A DNA stretch of 64,000 nucleotides, from the NCBI GenBank assembly GCA_963931865.1, contig OZ007517.1, positions 9,806,038 to 9,870,037 on the forward strand, written 5' to 3'. This document shows positions 17,493-28,988 of this stretch, piece by piece. The stretch comes from Axinella damicornis (lineage: Eukaryota; Porifera; Demospongiae; Axinellida; Axinellidae). A program made the position numbers and the translations under genes. Within the stretch, counting starts at the first letter, position 1, and the number at the start of each line of letters is the position of its first letter. Under the pieces are notes generated by a model, which was given only the letters and a program-made list of their open reading frames with translations, did not search any database and was not told the DNA's origin.

Positions 17493-18381
17493 GTGCTCGT
17501 AACAAGGCTGCATTCCCTCCTGACGTGGTGGAGGCTTATAAGTACACGTTCTCACAGCCTGGGGCGCTGACTGCTTCTATCAACTACCACCGCTGCATGT
17601 TTGAGCAACTGGAGGAGACGATGAGGAAGAACATTGATGTCCCCACACTCGTCATCTGGGTGAGCACTGCTACTGGTACTCTCCTGATGCATACTTGACA
17701 ATGTCAACTCATCGCTGGGCCTATTCCATTCTGTTTTACCTCCTCCTCCTCCTCCTCCTCCTTTCTTCCCTCCTCTTTTCTTCCTCCTCTCCCTCTTCTT
17801 CTCTCCTACCCCCTCCCTCCCTCTCCCTCCCCCTCACTCCTTCCTCCTACCCACTCCCTCCCTCAATCCTTTCTCCTGTTCCTCCTTCTTCCTACTCCCT
17901 CCCCTCCCCCTTCCTACCTCCTTCCTCCTACTCCCTCCCTCCCCCCTTCCTCCTATATACCCTTTCCCTCTCTCCCACTTCCTCCTTCCTCCTACCCCCT
18001 CCCAGGGAGATGATGACCTATTCCTGGACAGGAGCATGGCAGACTCCCACGATTCTGTTGTTACCAATCTCACTGTCCGGTGAGGACCACAAATGCAATA
18101 TGAGCCAAATCAGCTCCTCTTCTCTTCCTCCTGGCCTTCCCTATGCCTATACCTCCCTCCCTGCCTTTCTTCCTCCCCCCCTCTCCCTCCCTCCCTCCCT
18201 CCCTCCCTCCCTGCCTTTCTCCCTCCCTCCCTCCCCCCTCTCCCTCCCTCCCTCCCTCCCTGCCTTTCTCCCTCCCTCCTCTCCCTCCATCCCTCACTCC
18301 CCCCCTCTCCTCCTACACAGGCACATCCCCAACTGCAGCCACTGGGTACAGCAGGATGCCCCAGACATGGTGAACCAGTAG
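13572..18381 (+). CDS. EPHX4: EPHX4-like epoxide hydrolase, copy A; stop codon created by an inserted element (332 aa)
   Basis: Alpha/beta-hydrolase fold enzyme expected to open epoxides to diols, anchored in the ER membrane by its N-terminal segment. Ten exons: 13572-13704, 13788-13921, 13995-14065, 14193-14336, 14603-14668, 14729-14780, 15429-15524, 17492-17659, 18006-18079, 18321-18381; 999 nt, 332 aa. Residues 7-31 form a hydrophobic anchor. Catalytic features: oxyanion motif HGFPE (85-89), nucleophile D154 in HDWGG, lid tyrosines Y201 and Y264, acid D292 in WGDDD, base H320 in CSHWVQQD. Paralogues B-D end NQYMREFLEN, but here the frame stops after NQ because a palindromic element is inserted (TA target + G = TAG). 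The lost codons survive at 19518-19542. Catalytic residues precede the break, so activity may remain. EPHX3 is the alternative family member. Confidence 0.9.
14523..14568. mobile_element. 46-bp hairpin element of the TAGCCTCG family
   Basis: TAGCCTCGTTCCCAGGCC, a short loop, then GGCCTGGGAACGAGGTTA. Flanks TCACTACTC (14514-14522) and CCACTACTC (14569-14577) match 8 of 9. In intron 4 of EPHX4 copy A. Confidence 0.75.
14838..15178. mobile_element. 341-bp member of the TAGCCTCG family
   Basis: Starts TAGCCTCGTACCCAGAC and ends AGCCTGGGTACGAGGGTA; flanks ATTCCGTTA and ATTCCTTAA match 7 of 9. In intron 6 of EPHX4 copy A. Confidence 0.6.
15527..16033 (+). repeat. Tandem array, units of about 55-70 bp, eight copies
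   Basis: Core TGCTACTAGTGTTCTAGCTA followed by GAGAGCTTTGGGCC and GCACTGCTCTCGTTGTG; some units add TATGATGAGGTGTGAG. In intron 7 of EPHX4 copy A, immediately after the donor of exon 7. Confidence 0.9.
16491..17098 (+). repeat. Direct duplication of about 310 bp
   Basis: The block starting AGAACTGGTGGGGGTTGTAA near 16491 recurs from 16811 with very few differences, so the duplication is recent. In intron 7 of EPHX4 copy A. Confidence 0.9.
17131..17170. mobile_element. 40-bp minimal hairpin element (two 18-bp terminal repeats plus 4 bp)
   Basis: TAGCCTCGTTCCCAGGCC + ACGC + perfect reverse complement. Flanks GAGAGTCTC (17122-17130) and GAGAGTCTT (17171-17179) match 8 of 9, evidence that the 40-bp hairpin inserted as a unit. 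In intron 7 of EPHX4 copy A. Confidence 0.8.
17409..17490 (+). repeat. (CA)n microsatellite forming the acceptor of EPHX4-A exon 8
   Basis: About 41 CA units run directly into the splice acceptor (CACACAG at 17485-17491). The same arrangement occurs in copies B, C and D. Confidence 0.95.
18170..18310 (+). repeat. CCTCCCT-rich polypyrimidine tract before EPHX4-A exon 10
   Basis: CTCCCTCCCTCCC runs broken by TGCCTTT, on the sense strand, upstream of the acceptor at 18319-18320. A second tract (17740-18005) precedes exon 9. Confidence 0.85.
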
Positions 18382-19515
18382 AGTAAGCGACTGATTATCG
18401 GACGACATGTAAAATCGGACGCGCTAGCGCCGAACGAGTATATTACCGGAAGTGGGCGGGACCTTCAGTCGACACTACAGACCCATCGCACACTGAGTTG
18501 AAAGTTTGGTGGTTCTCTGTTGCTTGGTTCTGGAACTACAGCCAGCCAAAGTTAGATCCGAAACGATGTATGATCGGACAAAATTGATGTATTATCGGAT
18601 GACGCTCCCTGCTTTTTCTCTGAAGGAACTTTCTCTGAGATTTTTACATTTTCGGGAAGCCTCATGATCCCTCTGCCGCAGGCTCACTTTTTGTCACCGT
18701 GGCTGATTCGAGTGCTTGAGAATATCACCGAATGTTGACCATGGTCTCCGTGTTTAATATCGGACGCTGAAATTTCGTCGTAGTTTGGCGATGACACTCT
18801 CAGGTACACTATAGTGCTGCAATATGGATATCATTGGAATGTGCAGGTCCTCAGCAACAAAATGGTATAAGTCCCGTGTTTATACGTTGCACCGTTCCTG
18901 AGATATAGTCGTTTACCCCAGAACTCTCCAGAAATACTGTCGTTGCTATCTTGGACCGCCCATACAGGAGCAAACTGGGGAAAGCAGCTGTATCTCAGGT
19001 ACGGTGCAACGTATAAACACGGGATTTGCGCCATTACGTTGCTGAGGACCTGCACTTTCCAATGGTATCCGTACTGCAACACTGGAGTGTACCTGTGAGT
19101 GTCTACGCCAAAATACGACGAAATTTCAGCGTCCGATATTAGACACGGAGACCCTGGTCAACATTCGGTGATATTCTCTAGCACTCGAATCAGCCACGGT
19201 GACAAAAAGTGAGCCTGCGGCAGAGGGATCATGAGGCTTCCCGAAAATGTAACAATCTCAGAGAAAGTTCCTTCAGAGAAAAGACAGGGAGCGTCATCCG
19301 ATAATACATCAATTTTGTCCGATCATACATCGTTTCGGATCTAGATTTGGCTGGCTGTAGCTCCAGAACCAAGCAACATAGAACCACCAAACTTTCAACT
19401 CAAACTGCGATGGGTCTGTAGTATCGACTGAAGGTCCCGCCCACTTCCGGTAATATACTCGTTCGGCGCTAGCGCGTCCGATTTTACATGTCGTCCGATA
19501 ATCAGTTGCTTACTC
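18381..19515. mobile_element. 1,135-bp palindromic (foldback) DNA element with TA target duplication, inside an exon
   Basis: Two arms of roughly 550 bp are inverted copies around a centre near 18948; they match closely at the ends and diverge toward the middle. Termini GAGTAAGCGACTGATTATCG and CGATAATCAGTTGCTTACTC are flanked by TA (18379-18380 and 19516-19517). Removing the element with one TA restores the last exon exactly as in paralogues B-D (NQ then YMREFLEN). Each arm carries five ATCGGAC/T motifs (left arm 18397, 18414, 18573, 18594, 18759), possibly transposase-binding sites. No transposase reading frame is present, so it is non-autonomous. A TA target suggests a Tc1/mariner-like mobilising enzyme; this is inference. 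Confidence 0.9.
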
Positions 19516-19517
19516 TA

Positions 19518-19542
19518 CATGCGGGAATTCCTGGAGAACTGA
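19518..19542 (+). pseudogene. EPHX4: Detached 3' end of EPHX4 copy A last exon
   Basis: The final codons (MREFLEN and TGA at 19540-19542) lie beyond the palindromic insertion and match the ends of copies B-D. They are no longer translated unless the element is removed. Confidence 0.85.
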
Positions 19543-20306
19543 GCGAACTGCACGCTATAGATGAGCAGTGTCCAGTATACCAAACAGTGATTATTTCTGA
19601 GTGGTGTATTATTTTGTGTACATGTTATAATTATTAATTTTGGGGGTTTGACAAATCTACTGTATCAGAACTGGAGTGCTGATGTCACAGGATTGTTCAA
19701 CCATGCAAGGAGTGCTATTCTGGATGGGATATTATCACAACAGGACTCGTGTCTCATGACAGAGGATGATTACCTAACTTCGAGAATGTGTGGACATGAT
19801 ATATGTCTGAACGTTCTGAGATATGCCTTGACACATACTGGAGGTGCATGGTCGCGGGACACAAATTCTTACCTTCCAACTGTTTTGACATGATACATGC
19901 CGTTATATGGTTGTATAAATGGATCTAGCCTCCTTCCCACCTCCAGTGCTCCAAGGAGGAGGGAATAGGAGCCTCAACAATTATAAGGTGAGAACGAGTG
20001 CAGTGGAAGACAAGCCATGACATGAAGTCACATGATGCATGCAGGTTTGGCCTCCTCCTTCCCACTTCCAGCCTTCAATCACTAGTGATCACGACCGAAG
20101 GCGAGCACTTGTACAGGACAATGTCAATACAACGGAGACAGGATTCCCACGATCCGTCACAAAAGATGTTTCTCACACCCAAGATGTACATGTAAAAGAC
20201 ATGAACTGAAGAAATGCACTCCATTTCAAACAAATAACATTGTACTTTAACACCACAGTTTGGGTGGGTTTAGGTGCTGCAATATATATGGCCGGGGTGA
20301 CAGCTG
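19543..20306. other. Convergent intergenic gap between EPHX4 copies A and B
   Basis: The 3' ends of copies A (+) and B (-) face each other. I see no coding exon or RNA gene here; it should hold both 3' UTRs. Confidence 0.5.
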
Positions 20307-23200
<2,894 letters not shown>

Positions 23201-23408
23201 AATTTTGATCCCGGACCCTGCCTCCTTGCCCCGCCCCCTCCACTGTTTCTCATCTGCATGGGTACGAGACTCATGGACTGAGAACTGGGAACGTGACATG
23301 CGTGAATAGTATATTATGTGTGCAGTCAGATGGAGATGACCTGCAAAACAAAGGTCATGGGGGTCTAGCAGTGTAATCAGTGGTAGATCAGGAGGTTTCT
23401 CCAAGAAA

Positions 23409-23414
23409 TTTATT
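23409..23414 (-). promoter_or_regulatory. Polyadenylation signal AATAAA of EPHX4 copy C
   Basis: TTTATT on the plus strand reads AATAAA on the gene's strand, 70 bp after the stop codon, a normal spacing. Confidence 0.6.
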
Positions 23415-23483
23415 GTGCAAAGAAAATAAAATGCATTTACATAAGTACACTCATTCAATACAGGGTGACAGCCGTTGGTCCTC

Positions 23484-25196
23484 TCAGTTCTCCAGGAATT
23501 CCCGCATGTACTGGTTGACCAGGTCGGGGGCATCCTGCTGTACCCAGTGGCTGCAGTTGGGGATGTGCCTGTGTAGTGGAGGTTGGAGGCGGAGGGAGGG
23601 AGGAAGGGTAGGAAGAGGGATGGAGGGATCGAGGGAGGGAAGGGAGAGAGGGAGGAGGGAAGGGAGGGAGGGAGGGAACGGTGGGAGGAAGAGACAAACA
23701 ACACTAGTGGAATGCAGGACATTGTGGGGTGAACCTACTTGCAATGAGCAATACAGGCAATTCTACTCCAGTGCGTGGGCGATCCTTTGTACAGAGGATC
23801 AATCAGTTATCCTCCGCGATGACGTAATCGAACCATGCTGTGCTGAGAATCAGAGAGCTATAGCTGTCCTAGCAGCCGGATCCAGCTACTAACTTGACTT
23901 GGAGGTTATGTCTGTGGTAGAAGCCAGATCTACTACGTCAACTCAGAGGTTATATATGCAGTTTATCCTCCGCGGGAAAGTTTAGCCTCGGCTCTGCCTC
24001 GGCCAAACTTTCCCATGGAGAATAAATCCCATAACCTCCGCGTTGAGTGCAAGTGCAACAGCTCATTAGCTGTCGGAAAATCGATCAAAACAATTAAGCA
24101 TTACCTACAAGTGCAGAGTTCTATGGATACAAGCCATTTAGACCACCACTTGTATGGAAAACACTAGGTTAGTTATACATAACCTTCCTCTGCTTTGCCC
24201 TGGGAAGGTTATGCATACTGACCTCGTGTACTTCCCATGTACACCTACAAGTGGTATAGTACATCAGGAGCACATATCGATGTAAGAGTACATCAGGAGC
24301 ACATATCGATGTAAGAGGGTCAAGAGCACTTTCATCCACTGTCTATAAGTTTCTAAGCTTCATGACAATGGGGGCTACATGCATATACAGACAGCTGTTC
24401 ATAATTCTTGTCTCAGACTTGCTGCATCTGTCCTTGGGCTAAGATTTTGCCCATGACAAAAATTTCAGCTGTATCACGTGCAGGCGTAGCCATACATTTT
24501 ATGGCATAATACACATACATGTACACACATACAAGTATGAATGTAGCCTCGTTCCCAGGCACTTAGTAATTGGCCTGGGAACGAGGCCACACATAACATC
24601 TCATCAGTGTGGAGCTCTCTTAGGATTGCCTCAACTATGCGTCACCCCAACCTCATTCCCAGGCCGCCTCACTCTAGCTTTGTCGCTTTCTCACCCAGCT
24701 TTGTCGCTTGCAATACTAATGCAGGCAACAAACGCTGAGGTGAGAAGGCCTAGGAATGAGGCTAGCATCACCACACCTGAGCATCAGGTTCTCCCTCACC
24801 TGACAGTGAGATTGGTGACAACAGAGGAGTGGGCGTCAGCCATGCTCTTATCCAGAGCAGCATCATCATCTCCCTGAGGGTGGGTGGGTGGGGAGGGAGG
24901 GAGGGAGGGAGGGAGGGAGCTTAAACCATGTGAGCAGCTAAGAGCTATCAAGACACCTGGAACTCAAGTAGGAGAAGGCTGGCTGTTAACTACACAATGT
25001 CATACAGTGAAGCTGCTCACCCAGATGATGAGTGTGGGTACTTCAATGTTCTTCATTTGGGCACTTTCTACCTCCATCCTCTGCTGAATTATGCAGCGGT
25101 AGTAGTTCAGGGGGGCAGTCAGTGCCCCAGGCTGCGAGAAGGTATACTTGTAGGCCTCCATCACGTCAGGAGGGAATGCTGCCTTGTTACGAATAC

Positions 25197-25275
<79 letters not shown>

Positions 25276-27507
25276 GTGTGTGTGTGTGTGCATGTGTGTG
25301 TGTGTGTGTGCGTGCGTGCGTGTGTGTGTGTATGTGCGATACTATACTGTCTACGCATGTGTGGGAGAGCTGCCACAACCACTGAATCATATACGGAATC
25401 ACTCACAAGTTTCTTTCCAAGGAACATAGCACGGAGGGCCGCATAGTCTCGGAGACTGAGGGCCAACTCTGGCAGCCAGGGGACTTGGAACATGAAGATA
25501 TACTGGGGGAGGGGAGGGGGGAGGAGGGAAGAGGGGAGGGAGAGGGGGAGGGAGAGGGGGAGGGAGAGGGGAAGGAGGGGGAGGGAGGGGGAGGGAGGAG
25601 GAGGGAGGAAGGGGGAGGAGGAGAGAAGCAGGGAAGAGAGTGAGGAGAGATCAATATCTCAACTGAGATACACAACTTACCGACGATTTCAACAGCTGCC
25701 CCCAGCCCTTCTTGTGGTCAGCCATTATCCTGAGGACAAAACAGAAGGTAAGAATTTATGATGTGTTGGAGCATCTGATCAATGGAAGGAAGGCCTACTT
25801 GGGGTGAGGGCAGTCCATGAGAACATAGCTGTCCACCAGCTCTGGATGCTTCTGGACCACACGCCTGCGGGATGAGACAACGAGGCATTGAGTCAACTCC
25901 TAAAGTGAGACCACACACCCGTGAGGGGGTGTGGTCACCCGTGAGGGGGTGTGGTCTGCACACCAGACTAGTGGGATATCTGACAGCGCAGTGAGTATGA
26001 CACACAGGTGACAGCAACAAGCAACAATTGGAGTGACCCTATAGTCTCGGCCCCAGACCCAAACCCATCCCAGCACGGATCGCATCTAGTATCCGTGCTG
26101 GGGTTGGTTTGGGTCTGAGACCAAGACTAGAGTGACCCTAGATTGTTACCTTGTCACTACAGTTGTGATATCACACTGTAACAATGGTCATTCTATAGAC
26201 ATCATGAATTTCAACTCTCCACTGTATCCAAACACATTGCTTCCATTTTAGCACAAGCTCCTCACCATGCGACTGCACCTCCCCAGTCGTGGGCCACGAG
26301 GGTACAGGAGGAGTAGCCGAGAGCAGGGATCAGCTCCACTATGTCCTGAGTCAGGAGGTCAATCCGGTAGTCCTGCTTGTTAGGAGGACGCTCCGTCTCA
26401 CTGTAGCCCCTGGAAGAACAGAGAGGGAGGAGGAAGGGAAGAGGAAGGATATTCAGAGGAGAGAGGAAAAGCTACAGTGACACACTTCAATTACCAAGGT
26501 TCCTTTACCCTGAGGGATCCAAAACTGCTCAGTTAGTGGTCTCACCTCATGTCGATGGCAACGACATGGTAGTCCTTGCAGAACTCACGCAGCTGGTAGC
26601 GCCAGGAAAACCAGAACTGCAGCACGGGGAGGTCAAACGGTTGAGGTACAGTGCTCCACCTACACTACCATATATGGACAGAGAGGTACCTCTGGAAACC
26701 CATGAACAAACAGCATCAGAGGCTTTGACTTGTCACCGGCAGAAACACAGTGGAACTTGAGCCCATTGGCCATCACATACTCATGTGACCCCAGAGAGGG
26801 GTCCAGCAGGCAGGCCGGGGGGACTGGGGGAGGAAACGTGTAAGGATAGGTAATGGGACACGCATGCACATAGATGGTGGCACCCTGAATCCTTTACTGC
26901 TAAATTCTTTTCTCAGGATACATTGTAAGTAGCCACAGAAACTACCAAAAGATTGTGAAAGATTGTGTGCTGTTTTCTTTATATCCCGCGACCTCTTAAG
27001 CTTGCTCCACAAATTTTCGTGTGAGGCAATGGGTGTTCTCTGCCAGCTGACTCAGTTACCAAGTCGAGGTTTTCTATAGCCATGCAAGCAGAGACTTAGC
27101 CATGTGATCTCACCAAACCCACCCACCTCTACGTGTCCCACCAGCCCCCTCAGCTGCTGTAGAGAGTTCCCCTCCGCACCGGGACCAGGCTCGTGCATCT
27201 CCCAAGGACATTGCAGGAAGTGATGCCTTGGGAGATGCCAGAAGCCGCACAATTATGAGCCCACAGTAGGTTAATATTCTAGCTGAGTTGCTGTCGTCAA
27301 TGGCACCACAAATTATGCATTAAATTTTCCTAAATATCTATCCCAGTATCAGGTTCCTTCCTCACCATCCCGAGGCGTCTTCTTCAGGGCCGTGAAGGGA
27401 TGACGCAGGATCACCCAGCCTACTCTCAGCAGAGTCAAGAACGACCAAACAGCGATGAAAACGAAGGTGAGAAGGGCGAAACCGCATTTGGCTACGTAAC
27501 CCGCCAT
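23484..27507 (-). CDS. EPHX4: EPHX4-like epoxide hydrolase, copy C, complete (345 aa)
   Basis: Minus-strand exons: 27507-27366, 26823-26690, 26616-26546, 26409-26266, 25864-25799, 25729-25681, 25502-25407, 25197-25021, 24873-24800, 23568-23484; all phases join, 1038 nt. N-terminal anchor (ALLTFVFIAVWSFLTLL), HGFPE, HDWGGAVAW, WGDDD, CSHWVQQD and the family end NQYMREFLEN are present. Oddities: exon 6 is one codon shorter and ends KSS where the paralogues have KSW, just before the lid tyrosine; the helix after the nucleophile reads SYVLMDCPHPK. A polyadenylation signal AATAAA on the minus strand lies at 23414-23409, about 70 bp past the stop. The gene is head-to-tail with B and D. Confidence 0.92.
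23900..24240. repeat. Small inverted-repeat hairpins
   Basis: GGGAAAGTTTAGCC faces GGCCAAACTTTCCC (about 23971-24014), and GGTTAGTTATACATAACCTT faces AAGGTTATGCATACTGACC (about 24167-24224). They lie in intron 9 of EPHX4 copy C and look like further small foldback elements; I could not define target duplications. Confidence 0.5.
24544..24589. mobile_element. 46-bp hairpin element of the TAGCCTCG family
   Basis: TAGCCTCGTTCCCAGGC to GCCTGGGAACGAGGCCA. No clear flanking duplication remains. A larger relative lies at about 24654-24766. Confidence 0.6.
25199..25330 (+). repeat. (TG)n microsatellite abutting the acceptor of EPHX4-C exon 8
   Basis: TG units interrupted by CGTG and CATG variants; on the gene's strand it becomes (CA)n followed by CAG|GGT. 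Confidence 0.95.
25503..25640 (+). repeat. GGGAGG-rich purine tract before EPHX4-C exon 7
   Basis: Reads as a polypyrimidine tract on the gene's strand, ending at the acceptor of exon 7. Short G runs give quadruplex potential on the plus strand. Confidence 0.85.
26040..26129. mobile_element. 90-bp hairpin element, related TAGTCTCGG family, exact 9-bp target duplication
   Basis: TATAGTCTCGGCCCCAGACC to GGTCTGAGACCAAGACTA, with an inner dyad CCCAGCACGGAT / ATCCGTGCTGGGG. Flanked by GAGTGACCC at 26031-26039 and 26130-26138. Partial relatives: about 6757-6795, 33290-33400 and 33884-33930. Confidence 0.75.
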
Positions 27508-27777
27508 CTTCGTTAACGATCCTAGGCCACTCCCTCAGCTGCAGCCTGCTAGGGGGTGGGGCTAAATCAATTGACATGTACATTGGCATGCAAAATAATT
27601 CCACACAGAAATCCACTTTTTTCTTTATGAAATTTCTCCAGGTGGACAGGAAGCAAATTACTGCTTATTTGAAGCCCTCTCCTGGGAAGGGAAAGCAGAA
27701 AACCCTCCTTCCTGGCCGGGTGCAACTGGTGGGACTCGAACCTGTAGCCACACCACATGTACAGTCGAGTGCTTTAA

Positions 27778-28478
27778 TTAAACCCTTTAAGCCCCATTGA
27801 CGTCTATAGATGTCATTTACACCCTATGCACTTGTAGGGCTTCTCGTCAGTCAAAAAGGTTTCAGAGGGCCTAGGGATGACTTTGAGGGACGAACTCAAA
27901 AATTTGGTCAGATTTCGGTGCGCATCCCCCACTAAACGTAGAAGTGGGGAGGGTATCGAAAGGGGGGCCGGCAGCCGCCCCCCCCCCTTCGCCTTTCATG
28001 GGCATTTTTTTGATTTTGATGAGATTCATTGAACCGAGGATTTTTGATTGTGATGATATTCATAGACCCCACCCCAGGGCCTCAAGACAACTAGCCTCGT
28101 TCCCAGGCCGCGTGGGAGGAGCCGCATGGGAGGAGGAAAGACGTCTTTCCTCCTCCCACGCGGCCTGGGAACGAGGCTACAAGACAACATGCAAATTGGT
28201 GGTGTAAGGTGTGCCATCAGTCAGATCTGGTCCAAGTTTAGGGAAATACTGGGCGAAAATCCGGCTGACATCCACCTTTGACCTCCGATTGCTGGGCTTG
28301 TGGGGGGTCATGAATATCATCAACGGTATTGCCAGAGGGGTCTCTCCATGTGTGCGGGCCCCACAAAGTTTGGCCGCTGAGGAGCGAATGCTGCGGGAGA
28401 GGAGTACCTACGAAAGTGGTGTGCGCTGAATGCATGAAAATGTGTTGTCTTGGTGGGAAGAATTCAGTGGTTAAAGGG
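27778..28478. mobile_element. TTAA-flanked non-autonomous element, about 0.7 kb, inserted in the SINE
   Basis: Left end TTAAACCCTTTAAGCC, right end GGTTAAAGGG, flanked by TTAA at 27774-27777 and 28479-28482. Removing the insert with one TTAA restores the SINE head GCAGTTAAAGCAC. TTAA targets are typical of piggyBac- and Kolobok-type transposases. It contains a further hairpin insertion at 28092-28179. No transposase frame is visible. Confidence 0.6.
28092..28179. mobile_element. 88-bp perfect hairpin of the TAGCCTCG family with exact 9-bp target duplication
   Basis: Long complementary arms (TAGCCTCGTTCCCAGGCC... and its complement) with an inner dyad GGAAAGACGTCTTTCC. CAAGACAAC occurs at 28083-28091 and again at 28180-28188. 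The identical duplication indicates recent insertion. Confidence 0.85.
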
Positions 28479-28988
28479 TTAACTGCTTGGCCACACAGTC
28501 ACACCGACGATGGAACATATGCAATACCCGGCCGGCCCTCTTATACCTCCCACCTGCTAGTCTGGCTCCAAGACTACCCACCTGCATGCAAGTCTGGCCC
28601 ATGAGACTACAATCATGCATGCCAGGCATAGAAACGTCCAACTTTGACCAGCACAGCACAACTTGTACAAGCAACCTTGATGAGAACTTCTATTGTTTCT
28701 CCCGTGTTTGCCCTTCATGCAGGAGAGCAACATGCAACAGTTACTATTTACTAAAACGCTATACAACAACTACTATACAAATACCAAGTGTGGGGGTAGA
28801 GTAACCCTGTTCCCAGTTGGTATGGGGAATGAGGCTAGGAGTACACGTGATGAGTTCTGTACTTGTACATGCAGAGAAAACATTAATCACACCAAAATAC
28901 AACGTGTATGGTATGTTGAACCCAAGCAAATGAGAGGGATTCGGGAAAGTACACTCAATTCAATACGGGGTGACAGCTGTTGGTTCTC

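Larger units (their letters stand above)
27660..28500 (-). mobile_element. tRNA-derived SINE interrupted by a TTAA-targeted element
   Basis: On the minus strand, GTGTGGCCAAGCAGTTAA (28498-28479) and, after an insertion, AGCACTCGACTG ... GGTTCGAGTCCCACC (about 27773-27730) together form a tRNA-like head with A box and B box. The same head occurs intact at 44356-44280. The body runs into AAATAAGCAGTAATTTGC. Confidence 0.6.

Noticed and set aside
17695..18381. 228-codon frame on plus
   Set aside because: Reads through CCTCCC introns and joins exons 9 and 10 of EPHX4-A in a mixed frame; not a separate gene.
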